A DNA stretch of 64,000 bases. It comes from Hungatella hathewayi WAL-18680 (GTDB taxonomy: Bacteria > Bacillota > Clostridia > Lachnospirales > Lachnospiraceae). Every line of letters begins with the position of its first letter. Within the stretch, counting starts at the first letter, position 1. The stretch lies in the NCBI RefSeq assembly GCF_000235505.1, contig NZ_JH379027.1:1536207-1600206 (forward strand). The letters run 5' to 3'. The notes under the pieces are model-generated. The model was given only the letters and a program-made list of their open reading frames with translations. It ran no database searches and was not told the origin of the DNA. Positions 25,009-33,790 of the stretch are shown piece after piece. The position numbers and the translations under genes were made by a program.

Positions 25009-26052
25009 TCAGCCTCCAAGGGAAGCAAGCATCTGAAGCAGCGGCAGCATCACGGTCAGCAGCATGCCGCCCACGGTGACGCAGAGCAGAATCACCAGCC
25101 CGTACTCAAAACGGTTCAGGGACTGGTTTAACCGCACGTCCGCGTTTAGCTGGCTTCTTCTGGCCAGTTCCTCCATCACGTTCTCCATGGTGCCGGTGCG
25201 AAATCCCATGGTCAGCATCCCGGCCTCCATCCCGGAGAAAATGCCGGAGCCGGTCACGGCCTCGGTAAAGGGGGCGCCATCGTTTACCCGCTTCTGGCAG
25301 TCTGCGCACATGGAAGCCAGGGGCGTCTCCTCCAGAAGTTTTCCGGTCTGTTCCAGGGCCTCGTCCATTCCGAGTCCACTGGAAATCATCAGCGACATGG
25401 CGGAAGCAAACCGGGCCCGCCCGATGGCCGCCGAGGACTTTCCCCTGGAAAATGCCGCCAGCCCCCACCGGCTGTGAAACAGGATAAGGGCCAGAACCGC
25501 CACCAGAAACAGGGCCACGGCGGCGCCTGTCAGGATGGCAAGACCGGCAGGATTTTGTCCCAGCAGAAACGAAGCCGCGGGGGACATTCCGCTGTCAAAC
25601 AGGGAAAATACCTGTGAGAAGATGGGGAAGATCCGCCGGAGCAGAATCAGAAAAATCAGGGCGGTCAGGGCCGTCATGACGCAGGGGTAGGTCACTGCCC
25701 GCTGAATGGTCTCGTTTAAGGCGTGCTCCCGCTTGTAGTAGTCGGAGAGGGCGGCTAAAACGGTGTCCAGCCGTCCGGTCAGCTCCCCGATTTCCAGCAT
25801 GTGGATGCAGTAGGAGGGGAACAGTTCCGTCGCTTGTAAGACGGCGGTGAAGGAACTGCCATCAGTCGTCTTCAGGCGGAGCGCTTCCAGGGCCAGACGG
25901 ATGCGTCTGGATGGGTTATCGCTCAGCAGAAGAGAGGCGCTCTCCGTCCAGGAGATACCGGACTGGTTTAACTGGGACAGTTCATAGCAGAGGACAGACA
26001 ATTCTTCGTCTGTCAGCATATCACGGGTTCGTTTCGTTGTTGTAGAGGCCAT
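25009..26052 (-). CDS. pilC: Type IV pilus inner membrane platform protein PilC / GspF family
   Basis: A 347-aa integral membrane protein with the two T2SSF domains of PilC/GspF. Domain 1: LCYELSQLNQSGISWTESAS and YCIHMLEIGELTGRLDTVLA; domain 2: RARFASAMSLMISSGLGMDE and MLTMGFRTGTMENVMEELAR. Three hydrophobic segments are seen, the last ending LLTVMLPLLQMLASLGG. The ATG at 26052 has AAGGAGA eight bases upstream; an earlier in-frame ATG lacks one. It recruits the motor ATPase and anchors pilus assembly. Confidence 0.9.
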   Translation of the reverse strand: MASTTTKRTRDMLTDEELSVLCYELSQLNQSGISWTESASLLLSDNPSRRIRLALEALRLKTTDGSSFTAVLQATELFPSYCIHMLEIGELTGRLDTVLAALSDYYKREHALNETIQRAVTYPCVMTALTALIFLILLRRIFPIFSQVFSLFDSGMSPAASFLLGQNPAGLAILTGAAVALFLVAVLALILFHSRWGLAAFSRGKSSAAIGRARFASAMSLMISSGLGMDEALEQTGKLLEETPLASMCADCQKRVNDGAPFTEAVTGSGIFSGMEAGMLTMGFRTGTMENVMEELARRSQLNADVRLNQSLNRFEYGLVILLCVTVGGMLLTVMLPLLQMLASLGG

Positions 26053-26084
26053 AGGGCAATCTCCTTTTTTATGATTTGTATGTG

Positions 26085-26981
26085 TCAATAGGCATATTTT
26101 TGAGTGTAATTGTCAGCGTTGGTCACAAAATTCTTGGCGGCCTTGCTGCGCCCGCCGCTGGACAGGGTGGTGGGGTCCATCAGGGTCCAGGTTTTGCCGT
26201 CGAAGTAGATGAACTTGTCCACCCAGCCTTTTCCGCTGACATAGACATTGATCCATGCGTGGTAGGTGGTGCCGGCGTATCCGACCACCAGCTTGCAGGG
26301 AATGTTCTGGCTTCGAAGCATGGCGGCCATGACGGCGGCGTAGTCGAAGCAGATGCCGGTCTGTTTTTTCAGCACCTGGTCCAGATTGGGAATGTATCCG
26401 CTCTCGGCCGTGGCGGCCAGGGTGTCGTCGTAGGAAATATGATCTACCACATAATCAAAGACGGCGCTGATTTTTTCCAGGTCATCCTTCTTGTTCTCCG
26501 TCAGCTCTTTGGCCAGCTCCACGGCTTTGGTATCCTCCGTGTAGTTGACGAACTGATTGGGGTGGAGGAAGGGGGCGAAGCTGTTTGACAGGGCGACTTC
26601 CACGGAGACCGAGCAGGCCACAGAGTACCGGTTGCCGGAGACATTTTCCAGAACCTTGACGGAGTAGGTGCCATCCCCTTCCGTCAGCGGGAAGGTCTCG
26701 TAGGTGCCGCTGTTGTTTAGATTGTAGGTGTAGATGGTCTTGTCGTCCTTTGTGATCTGCACCTTGATTTTCACCTGTTTGCCGCCGGTGTAACGGATTT
26801 TCAGGATGCCCTCGGAGACCTGGGAAATGTCGACGGCAGCCTTGGAATTGGAGAGAATACCGGAGGAAGCGGCCCACGCAGGAAAGTTCCCCATGGACAG
26901 CCACAGGGCGGCCCACAGGAAACTGGTGAGTACGATCAGAATTAAGTTGTGTTTTCGCTTGGTTCGAAGCAGCAGCTTCAT
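26085..26981 (-). CDS. Secreted transglutaminase-like protein
   Basis: A 298-aa exported protein: a membrane-spanning or signal segment (NLILIVLTSFLWAALWLSMG) is followed by a beta-rich region and a transglutaminase-like cysteine protease fold. The triad is visible: Cys in KQTGICFDYAAVMAAMLRS, His in TTYHAWINVYV and Asp in WTLMDPTTLS. The ATG at 26981 follows GGAGG by nine bases. It is the first gene of the pilus operon, so it may modify or cross-link pilins or wall components; that link is only contextual. Confidence 0.85.
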   Translation of the reverse strand: MKLLLRTKRKHNLILIVLTSFLWAALWLSMGNFPAWAASSGILSNSKAAVDISQVSEGILKIRYTGGKQVKIKVQITKDDKTIYTYNLNNSGTYETFPLTEGDGTYSVKVLENVSGNRYSVACSVSVEVALSNSFAPFLHPNQFVNYTEDTKAVELAKELTENKKDDLEKISAVFDYVVDHISYDDTLAATAESGYIPNLDQVLKKQTGICFDYAAVMAAMLRSQNIPCKLVVGYAGTTYHAWINVYVSGKGWVDKFIYFDGKTWTLMDPTTLSSGGRSKAAKNFVTNADNYTQKYAY

Positions 26982-27030
26982 TTCCGGTGTCCTCCAAAAG
27001 TCAGCATAAAACGTGCTCATAAGTACTTTG

Positions 27031-27036
27031 ATTATA
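27031..27036 (-). promoter_or_regulatory. Putative -10 of the pilus operon
   Basis: A perfect TATAAT on the minus strand 50 bases before the transglutaminase start; the -35 is poor. Just upstream on that strand three CAGCTT units are repeated at 8-9 base spacing. Confidence 0.4.
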
Positions 27037-27135
27037 CCTTTTATTTTGGGAAAAAGAAAGTTTCAATTTTCTTAAGCTGAGTAAGCTGAAAAGCTGGGCC
27101 GCATGACCGGTTCGACCGGTTGGCGTCATGACGGT

Positions 27136-28134
27136 TTATTTGGCCGCCGTCTTGGCAAACTCCGTGGTGACCAGATTCTCATAAGGCACGCGGGTCTCCA
27201 GTTCTCCGGCTTCCTCCAGGATGTTCTGGAGCAGTTCAAAGCTTTCTTTCTCAAAGACGGTGTCGTCCTTCCAGGTATCCTGCTGTTTATATCGGTCTAC
27301 AATCAGCGTGATTTTCTCCAAATCCGTCTCCTTAAACTGGGGCTGGATGGTCTTTGCAATCTCCTCCGCGCTGTGTGAGTTTACATAATCCATGCCCTTC
27401 TGGATGGCGTTGGTGAACTTCTGAATCAGCTCCGGGTTTTTCTCCATATAACTCTTCTTTGCGCAGTAGGCGGTGTATGGCACGTAGCCGGATTCCTCGC
27501 CCAGGGAGGCCACCACATAACCGCTGCCTTCCACCTCAAGCCCGGTGGCAAACGGCTCAAACTCCACGGTGTAATCCGCGTCGTCGCTGGTAAATGCCGC
27601 CGCTGTCAACCCAAAGTTAATGCTCTGGTCGATGGTCAAATCCGTCTTGGGGTCGAGACCATTTTTCTTTAAAATATACTCGAAGACCATCTGGGGCATG
27701 CCGCCGGCTCTGCCGCCAAGGACCTTCTTGCCGGCCAGGCTGGACCACTGGAAATTCTCTTCCGGCTGGCGTCCCACCAGGAAGTTGCCGGCCCGCTGGG
27801 TCAGCTGGGCGAAGTTGACGGCGTAGTCCTCGGCCCCGTTCATATAAGTATAGATACTGGCTTCCGAGCCCATAAAACCGATATCGGCGTCCCCGGACAC
27901 CAGAGCAGTCATCACCTTGTCGGCGCCGGCCCCATTGACCAGCGTCAAATCAATGCCCTCGTCCTTAAAATATCCCAGCTCGATAGCCGCATACTGGGGC
28001 GCATAGAAAATCGAATGGGCCACTTCGTTTAAGGTGACAGGCGTCAGACTGCTGCCACTGTCCGTCTTCTGGCATCCGGCAAGTGACAGGCAGACCATGG
28101 CGGCCGCCGTGGCCATGCATATTAATTTTTTCAT
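27136..28134 (-). CDS. ABC transporter substrate-binding lipoprotein, NMT1/SsuA-like
   Basis: A 332-aa lipoprotein (lipobox LSLAGC) with the NMT1/SsuA-type fold: HSIFYAPQYAAIELGYFKDE, GADKVMTALVSGDADIGFMG, LAGKKVLGGRAGGMPQMVFE. Such proteins bind thiamine precursors, aliphatic sulfonates, nitrate or riboflavin. No permease or ATPase gene is adjacent, so it is an orphan here. AGGAGGTTTTC precedes the ATG. The ligand cannot be assigned. Confidence 0.85.
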   Translation of the reverse strand: MKKLICMATAAAMVCLSLAGCQKTDSGSSLTPVTLNEVAHSIFYAPQYAAIELGYFKDEGIDLTLVNGAGADKVMTALVSGDADIGFMGSEASIYTYMNGAEDYAVNFAQLTQRAGNFLVGRQPEENFQWSSLAGKKVLGGRAGGMPQMVFEYILKKNGLDPKTDLTIDQSINFGLTAAAFTSDDADYTVEFEPFATGLEVEGSGYVVASLGEESGYVPYTAYCAKKSYMEKNPELIQKFTNAIQKGMDYVNSHSAEEIAKTIQPQFKETDLEKITLIVDRYKQQDTWKDDTVFEKESFELLQNILEEAGELETRVPYENLVTTEFAKTAAK

Positions 28135-28244
28135 GAAAACCTCCTGATTTTGCTTCTAATACTATCATGATATTAAAAAACGGGGAGGGAGTGCCTGGTT
28201 CAGTTCGATTTTTTTGGATTATCATATCGGGAATAGAAAAATTA

Positions 28245-28253
28245 TGTTATAAT
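28245..28253 (+). promoter_or_regulatory. Extended -10 promoter of the HAD gene
   Basis: TGTTATAAT (28245-28253), a perfect extended -10, lies 40 bases before the HAD start codon. Confidence 0.6.
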
Positions 28254-28292
28254 AGGGAACATATGATACAATATCAGATTCAAGGAGATACT

Positions 28293-29102
28293 ATGGACTA
28301 TCAGATACTGGTGCTGGATTTGGACGGCACGCTGACAAACCGGGATAAAATCATTACCCCGAAGACGAAGATGGCGTTGATGGAGCTGCAAAAGCAGGGA
28401 AAGAAAGTGGTGCTGGCCAGCGGCCGTCCCACCTACGGCGTTTTGCCGCTGGCGAAGGAACTGGAGCTGGAGGTATACGGCGGGTACATTTTATCCTACA
28501 ACGGGGGCGTCATTATGGACTGTAAAACCGGCGAGACCGTGTTCAGCCGCTGCATTCCCGTGGAGTACAATGCCGCCATCATCCGCCTGGCCGTTGATCA
28601 GGGGGTTAATATTCTGACCTATGAGGGGGATAAGATTATCACGCTGGACGGCGCCTGCCCTTATGTGGCGAAGGAGTCGGCCATCAACAAACTGGAGGTG
28701 GAGGCGCGGGCGGACATGGAGTCCTACGTCACCTTCCAGGTGCCCAAATTCCTGATGCTGGACGACGGCGACTATCTGGCGCTGGTGGAGGCCCAGGTGA
28801 AGGCGAAACTCGGCAAGCCCTTCAGCATTTACCGCTCGGAGCCATACTTTCTGGAGATTATGCCAAGGGGCATCGACAAGGCCCAGTCCCTGGGGCGTCT
28901 GCTGGAAAGCATCGGCTTAAGCCGGGAGCAGATGATTGCCTGCGGTGACGGCTACAACGATTTGACCATGATTCAGTACGCCGGTCTGGGAGTCGCCATG
29001 GAAAATGCTATTCTGCCGCTGAAACAGGCGGCCGGCTACGTGACGTTGTCCAACAATGATGACGGAATCGCCCATGTGGTGGAAAAATTTATGCTTTCTT
29101 AA
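28293..29102 (+). CDS. Cof-type HAD-IIB phosphatase
   Basis: A 269-aa haloacid dehalogenase-superfamily sugar phosphatase. Motif I is VLDLDGTLTN near the N-terminus, motif II VVLASGRP, motif III PRGIDKAQ and motif IV GDGYNDLTMI. The cap between residues 80 and 190 is of the C2B type. AAGGAGATACT precedes the ATG at 28293, which is preferred over upstream in-frame starts. Substrate unknown; these enzymes act on sugar phosphates or flavin precursors. Confidence 0.92.
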   Translation: MDYQILVLDLDGTLTNRDKIITPKTKMALMELQKQGKKVVLASGRPTYGVLPLAKELELEVYGGYILSYNGGVIMDCKTGETVFSRCIPVEYNAAIIRLAVDQGVNILTYEGDKIITLDGACPYVAKESAINKLEVEARADMESYVTFQVPKFLMLDDGDYLALVEAQVKAKLGKPFSIYRSEPYFLEIMPRGIDKAQSLGRLLESIGLSREQMIACGDGYNDLTMIQYAGLGVAMENAILPLKQAAGYVTLSNNDDGIAHVVEKFMLS

Positions 29103-29134
29103 GATTAGAAGGTATGGACTTTAAAAGGTTAATG

Positions 29135-29143
29135 TGCTAAAAT
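29135..29143 (+). promoter_or_regulatory. Extended -10 promoter of the YerC-like gene
   Basis: TGCTAAAAT (29135-29143), 25 bases before the start codon. Confidence 0.5.
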
Positions 29144-29168
29144 GGGGAAGAGTAAAGGGGATTACGTC

Positions 29169-29462
29169 ATGAATAAAAAGATTAAGACAGATGCAGTAGA
29201 CCATCTATTTCAGGCCATACTGACATTGAAAGATGCGGACGAATGTTATTCGTTCTTCGAGGATGTGTGCACGGTGAACGAGCTGTTGTCACTGTCACAG
29301 CGCTACGAGGTAGCCAGGATGCTTCGGGAGAACAACACCTATCTGGAGATTGCCGAGAAGACAGGCGCATCCACTGCTACTATCAGCCGTGTCAACCGTT
29401 CTTTAAATTATGGAAACGATGGCTATGACATGGTATTCGAACGTTTACAGGCGGAGAAATAG
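29169..29462 (+). CDS. YerC/YecD-family TrpR-like DNA-binding protein
   Basis: A 97-aa protein with a TrpR-like helix-turn-helix: VDHLFQAILTLKDADECYSF, VNELLSLSQRYEVARMLREN and the recognition part YLEIAEKTGASTATISRVNR. The family (YerC/YecD) is common in Firmicutes, but its ligand is not established. The ATG at 29169 has AAAGGGGA eight bases upstream. It ends at a strong hairpin shared with the convergent DUF1836 gene. Confidence 0.9.
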   Translation: MNKKIKTDAVDHLFQAILTLKDADECYSFFEDVCTVNELLSLSQRYEVARMLRENNTYLEIAEKTGASTATISRVNRSLNYGNDGYDMVFERLQAEK

Positions 29463-29493
29463 AAAGCAGCCATCACGGCTGCTTCCTTTTTTT
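29463..29493. terminator. Terminator between the YerC-like gene and DUF1836
   Basis: GCAGCC (29466-29471) pairs with GGCTGC (29477-29482), flanked by GAAA and TTCC, followed by seven T. It overlaps the 3' end of the convergent DUF1836 gene. Confidence 0.8.
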
Positions 29494-30093
29494 CCCGGCA
29501 TTGGGATGTTCTTCACGAATCTGGTCAATCAACAGTTCCATGGTCTGCTTCTTTAGGTAGACATCAAAGCCCAGTTCACAGATGAAGGCAAACAGCTGGA
29601 GATAATCCCTGTCTTCGCCCTCACGCTCCGGGAAGGTCTCGGTGGAAGCCTGGTACTTCTGGACAATGTCCTCCTTTAACCGCTCCATCTGCTCCTTCTC
29701 CATGGAGAATATCTCCTCATAGATATCCTGCAGGGATAAATCCTCCCCTTCATTAAAATGTACTTCGGTGACAGGGCGGAACAGTTCCTCGATATCGTTG
29801 AAAGAGAGCATATTTTTAAAGTAATAGATAAATATCAGTAACAGAATATGCTGTCTGGAATATTTCTTTTTATTAGGGGGCGGAAGCAGGTTGTTCTTGG
29901 CATAGTTGTTGATCATGGTTTTTGTCAAAACCTTGTCATCCGGGTAACGCTTGGTTTTCACCAAATGTTCATCCATGAAGGTGGTGACCTGGTCCATGTA
30001 CAAATCAATGTTGGGAATGCGTTCCGGCTTTACATAAGAGAGAGTATCCAGTCTTGCCAGGATTTCCTGTAACCGTTCTTCGTTGCTTTTCAT
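29473..30093 (-). CDS. DUF1836 protein, MerR-like regulator
   Basis: A 206-aa protein of the DUF1836 (B. subtilis YkrK-like) family. The segment LTKTMINNYAKNNLLPPPNK followed by KYSRQHILLLIFIYYFKNML resembles the winged helix-turn-helix of MerR proteins (Y-K-x-x-LL-P, then YS-x-x-H/D). The C-terminal half is helical. It has its own strong promoter, in which a perfect palindrome fills the spacer, so autoregulation is likely. The effector is unknown. Confidence 0.82.
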   Translation of the reverse strand: MKSNEERLQEILARLDTLSYVKPERIPNIDLYMDQVTTFMDEHLVKTKRYPDDKVLTKTMINNYAKNNLLPPPNKKKYSRQHILLLIFIYYFKNMLSFNDIEELFRPVTEVHFNEGEDLSLQDIYEEIFSMEKEQMERLKEDIVQKYQASTETFPEREGEDRDYLQLFAFICELGFDVYLKKQTMELLIDQIREEHPNAGKKRKQP

Positions 30094-30111
30094 AATTTCA
30101 CCTCACCACCT

Positions 30112-30140
30112 ATTATATAGTATTCAATACTAGATGACAA
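30112..30140 (-). promoter_or_regulatory. DUF1836 promoter with palindrome in the spacer
   Basis: Minus strand: TTGTCA (30140-30135), 17 bases, TATAAT (30117-30112). A perfect palindrome TAGTATT-C-AATACTA (30118-30132) occupies the spacer, abutting the -10. Confidence 0.75.
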
Positions 30141-30190
30141 GAGGTAAATGTGGCTTTCTGAAGAAAATGATAGAAAATCTATAATAGTGA

Positions 30191-30219
30191 TTGAAATTTT
30201 ATCAAAAGTTATGTATAAT
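30191..30219 (+). promoter_or_regulatory. ridA promoter
   Basis: TTGAAA (30191-30196), 17 bases, TATAAT (30214-30219), about 40 bases before ridA. Confidence 0.75.
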
Positions 30220-30261
30220 GGGTGCTACGACAGATTCAAGAAAAAGAGAGGGGAAATTACT

Positions 30262-30645
30262 ATGAAGAAAGTATTTGCAACAGACAATGCACCAGCAGCG
30301 ATCGGACCTTATTCCCAGGCAGTTCAGGGCGGAGATTACGTATACGTATCCGGCCAGCTTCCTATCGACCCGGCTACCGGCCAGTTTGCAGGGGATGACA
30401 TCGCGTCACAGACGAGACAGTCACTGACCAACATCAAGAGCATTTTAGAGAGTGAAGGACTTTCCATGGATAACGTGGTAAAGACGACCGTACTGTTAGA
30501 TTCCATCGCTGATTTTGGGGCGATGAACGAAGTGTACGCAACCTTCTTCACCGGCGCATGTCCGGCCAGAGCCGCATTTGAGGTGGCAGCGCTTCCGAAG
30601 GCAGCTCTTGTGGAAATCGAGGCAGTTGCTTACTGCGGAAAATAA
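30262..30645 (+). CDS. ridA: RidA-family enamine/imine deaminase
   Basis: A 127-aa protein of the normal RidA length that hydrolyses reactive 2-aminoacrylate-type enamines to protect PLP enzymes. Hallmarks: [40 protein letters not shown], and the catalytic Arg in [20 protein letters not shown]. The ATG at 30262 follows GAGAGGGGA by seven bases; the open frame extends upstream but has no signal. Confidence 0.93.
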   Translation: MKKVFATDNAPAAIGPYSQAVQGGDYVYVSGQLPIDPATGQFAGDDIASQTRQSLTNIKSILESEGLSMDNVVKTTVLLDSIADFGAMNEVYATFFTGACPARAAFEVAALPKAALVEIEAVAYCGK

Positions 30646-30709
30646 GCAGACATCACTGCCCAGATAGGGCAGAACGTTTCAGAGAATAGTCAGACAAGGA
30701 GTATGCAGT

Positions 30710-30970
30710 ATGAGATATGAGATGAGACCACAGAATGTATGTCCGTCCAAAATCAGTTTTGATTTGAATGGAAATATTGTTACCAATGTAGAATTTACCA
30801 ACGGCTGTAATGGCAATCTGAAGGCTATCAGCAAAGTAGTAGATGGGATGACCGTGGACCAGATAGAGGGATTCTTCAAGGGAAACACCTGCGGGCCCAA
30901 GCCTACGTCCTGTGCGGACCAGTTAGCCAGGTGCGTGCGGAAAGCATACGACGAGTCGAATCAGCAGTAA
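30710..30970 (+). CDS. TSCPD-domain protein (TIGR03905 family)
   Basis: An 86-aa protein with the TSCPD domain: FTNGCNGNLKAISKVVDGMT and CGPKPTSCADQLARCVRKAY give the characteristic C-N-G-N-L and T-S-C-x-D-Q-L-A motifs. The same domain occurs at the C-terminus of some class II ribonucleotide reductases, where its cysteines are thought to bind metal. AAGGAG lies upstream. It follows ridA by 64 bases and could be co-transcribed. Confidence 0.9.
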   Translation: MRYEMRPQNVCPSKISFDLNGNIVTNVEFTNGCNGNLKAISKVVDGMTVDQIEGFFKGNTCGPKPTSCADQLARCVRKAYDESNQQ

Positions 30971-30975
30971 AAGCC

Positions 30976-31019
30976 AAAGGGGGATGCAATTTATTATGTT
31001 GCAGCCCCCTTTTATTTTG
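30976..31019 (+). terminator. Rho-independent terminator
   Basis: AAAGGGGG and CCCCCTTTT pair around a GCA/TGC inner stem; TTTTATTTTG follows. Confidence 0.85.
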
Positions 31020-31103
31020 TGTATAATGCTTACTATGGAATAAAATGCCCTGCGGGGCGGGCTGCGTTTTCGCAGACAAAGGATGAGTAAAGGCGGTAAC
31101 ATA

Positions 31104-33377
31104 ATGAGTGCATATGATTCTTTAAATCCCAATCAGAAAGAGGCGGTATTCTGTACGGAGGGACCCCTTCTGGTGCTGGCGGGGGCCGGTTCCGGGAAAA
31201 CCAGGGTGCTGACACACCGGATTGCCTATCTGATTGAAGAAAAAGGGGTGAACCCGTGGAATATCATGGCGATTACCTTCACCAACAAGGCGGCGGGGGA
31301 AATGCGGGAGAGAGTGGATAAGCAGGTGGGCTTTGGCTCCGAGAGTATCTGGGTCAGCACCTTTCACTCCACCTGTGTCCGGATCCTGCGGCGGCACATT
31401 GAGAATCTGGGTTACAGCACCAATTTTACCATCTATGACTCGGATGACCAGAAGACACTGCTGAAGCAGATACTGAAGAAGCTGGACATCGACACGAAGA
31501 TGTACAAGGAGCGGGCGGTGGCTGGGAAAATATCCAGCGCTAAGGATGAGCTGGTGACGCCGGAGGAATTTCTGCTGAATGCAGGCGGGGATTTCCGGGA
31601 GCAGAAGGTGGGGCAGATTTACGAGGAGTATCAGAACCAGTTAAAGAAGAACAATGCCCTGGATTTTGACGATTTGATTGTGAAGACGGTGGAGTTGTTT
31701 CAGAACTGTCCGGAGGTGCTTGACTACTATCAGGAGCGTTTTCGGTATATCATGGTGGATGAGTACCAGGATACCAACACGGCCCAGTTTAAACTGATCA
31801 GCCTGCTGGCCGGGAAATATAAAAACCTCTGCGTGGTGGGTGATGATGACCAGTCCATCTACAAATTCCGCGGCGCCAACATCGGGAATATCCTGAATTT
31901 TGAGGAGTCCTATCCGGGCGCCAAAGTGATAAAGCTGGAGCAGAATTACCGCTCCACCCAGAACATCCTGGATTCGGCCAACGCGGTGATTCGCAACAAT
32001 AAGGGAAGAAAAGACAAGACGCTGTGGACGGCCAACGGGGAGGGCGGGAAGATTCGCTTCTGCCAGTTTGACCAGGCTTACGAGGAAGCGGATTTTATTG
32101 TCAAAGACATCCGGGAAAATGAGTACCCCTACGAGGACTGCGTGGTGCTGTACCGGACCAACGCCCAGTCCCGTCTTTTAGAGGAGAAATGCATCGCCTA
32201 CAACGTGCCTTACCGGCTGGTGGGCGGGGTGAATTTCTATCAGAGAAAAGAGATCAAGGATATTCTGGCGTACTTAAAGACCATTGCCAATGGGGTGGAT
32301 GATATTGCCGTTTCGCGTATTCTCAACGTGCCGAAGCGGGGAATCGGGCTGACCACACTGGGGCGGGCCACTATGTTCGCCTCGGCCAACGGGATGAGTC
32401 TATATGATGCCCTGCTCCGTGCCAGAGTCATTCCCGGCATGGGAAAGACGGCGGAGAAAATTGGCCGGTTTACGGATTTGATTGAGGAATTCCGAAGAAA
32501 GATAAACGAGGAGGGCTGTTCCATCCGGGACTTGATTGAGGCCATCCTGGAGGATACGGGCTACCGGGCGGAACTGGAGGACGAAGGCGAAGTGGAGTCC
32601 CAGACCAGACTGGAAAATATCGAGGAATTGATCAACAAGGCGGTCAGCTATACGGAGGACAGCGAGCATCCCACTCTGGATGAATTTCTGGAGGAGGTGG
32701 CTCTGGTGGCGGACATCGACCGGATGGACGAATCGGAGAGCCGGGTGACGTTAATGACCCTTCACAGCGCCAAGGGACTGGAATTCCCGCGGGTGTACTT
32801 AAGCGGTATGGACGACGGACTGTTTCCGGGAATGATGTCCATCTCCTCCGATGACCCGGCGGAGCTGGAGGAGGAGCGGAGACTCTGCTACGTGGGCATT
32901 ACCAGGGCGAAAGAAAACCTTACCATGACCAGTTCCAGACAGCGGATGGTGAACGGGGAGACCCGGTACTCCAAGGTGAGCCGGTTTGTGGATGAGATAC
33001 CGGAAGAACTTTTGGAGACCAGCCGTCTGGAGCCAAGACTTTCCAGCCGGGGAAATGCCGATAAGATGTACGACGGCGGTCTTCCGTGGAATAAGACGGA
33101 GAAGCCGGCGGGAGTCAGCAGCTTCGGGACGAAGAGCAACGCCTACGCGTCAAAAACCATGCCGTCCGGCCAGCCGGCCTTTGGGAAGGCATTTACGGTG
33201 GAGAAGGCGAAGGGGCTGGACTACCAGGTGGGCGACCAGGTGATGCACATCAAATTCGGCCACGGCATCGTGCTGGACGTGAAGGATGGCGGCAAAGATT
33301 ACGAGGTGACGGTGTGCTTTGACACGGTCGGCGTGAAGAAAATGTTTGCGTCCTTTGCAAAATTAAAAAAAGCGTAA
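31104..33377 (+). CDS. pcrA: ATP-dependent DNA helicase PcrA/UvrD
   Basis: A 757-aa superfamily 1A helicase for repair and replication. Q motif LNPNQKEAV, Walker A LAGAGSGKTR, motif Ia ITFTNKAAGEM, Walker B MVDEYQDTN, motif III GDDDQSIYKFRGA, motif IV LEQNYRST, motif V TLMTLHSAKGLEFPRVYLSG and motif VI EERRLCYVGITRAKENL are all visible. The C-terminal segment VGDQVMHIKFGHGIVLDVKD is the PcrA RNA-polymerase-binding Tudor-like domain. The ATG at 31104 (AAAGGCGG eight bases upstream) is preferred over 31083. Confidence 0.95.
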   Translation: MSAYDSLNPNQKEAVFCTEGPLLVLAGAGSGKTRVLTHRIAYLIEEKGVNPWNIMAITFTNKAAGEMRERVDKQVGFGSESIWVSTFHSTCVRILRRHIENLGYSTNFTIYDSDDQKTLLKQILKKLDIDTKMYKERAVAGKISSAKDELVTPEEFLLNAGGDFREQKVGQIYEEYQNQLKKNNALDFDDLIVKTVELFQNCPEVLDYYQERFRYIMVDEYQDTNTAQFKLISLLAGKYKNLCVVGDDDQSIYKFRGANIGNILNFEESYPGAKVIKLEQNYRSTQNILDSANAVIRNNKGRKDKTLWTANGEGGKIRFCQFDQAYEEADFIVKDIRENEYPYEDCVVLYRTNAQSRLLEEKCIAYNVPYRLVGGVNFYQRKEIKDILAYLKTIANGVDDIAVSRILNVPKRGIGLTTLGRATMFASANGMSLYDALLRARVIPGMGKTAEKIGRFTDLIEEFRRKINEEGCSIRDLIEAILEDTGYRAELEDEGEVESQTRLENIEELINKAVSYTEDSEHPTLDEFLEEVALVADIDRMDESESRVTLMTLHSAKGLEFPRVYLSGMDDGLFPGMMSISSDDPAELEEERRLCYVGITRAKENLTMTSSRQRMVNGETRYSKVSRFVDEIPEELLETSRLEPRLSSRGNADKMYDGGLPWNKTEKPAGVSSFGTKSNAYASKTMPSGQPAFGKAFTVEKAKGLDYQVGDQVMHIKFGHGIVLDVKDGGKDYEVTVCFDTVGVKKMFASFAKLKKA

Positions 33378-33493
33378 GGCTGTTGAATGTATAAATTTGC
33401 GTAAATTCCATAAAATAGGATAGTAAAAATAGGGATATAATGTTATACTATCGGTGAGAGAGTTTTCAATTTAAAAGAAAGGACGTGGGCGTG

Positions 33494-33778
33494 ATGAATA
33501 AATTTGATATGGTCAGCAAGGATGCTATGAACCGGATGGAGGATATCATGAATTCCACCAGACTGAACGAGTTCCTGCACAGAAAAGAAGAAGAGGATAA
33601 GAAGAAAAACAATATTCTCTGGGCGCTTGCGATTATTGGAGCCGTTGCAGCGGTAGCCGGAATTGCTTATGCCGTGTACCGTTTCTTTACACCAGATTAT
33701 CTGGAAGATTTTGAGGATGATTTCGAAGACGATTTTGACGATGACTTCTTCGAGGATGAGACGGAAGATAACGAATAA
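33494..33778 (+). CDS. Small single-pass membrane protein with acidic tail
   Basis: A 94-aa protein. Residues 1-40 are charged and helical (DKKKNN before the membrane), a membrane helix follows (ILWALAIIGAVAAVAGIAYA), and the C-terminus is a run of Asp, Glu and Phe (DYLEDFEDDFEDDFDDDFF). The lysines before the helix imply the N-terminus is inside. Similar small proteins occur in many Lachnospiraceae, but I know of no function. An extended -10 (TGTTATACT, 33441-33449) and AAAGGA lie upstream, and a terminator follows. Confidence 0.8.
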   Translation: MNKFDMVSKDAMNRMEDIMNSTRLNEFLHRKEEEDKKKNNILWALAIIGAVAAVAGIAYAVYRFFTPDYLEDFEDDFEDDFDDDFFEDETEDNE

Positions 33779-33790
33779 GATAGGAAAGAG

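Noticed and set aside
27100-27135. Nested inverted repeats (CATGAC...GTCATG, ACCGG...CCGGT) after the NMT1-like gene as a terminator
   Set aside because: The stems compete with each other and no T run follows on the minus strand; too weak to call.
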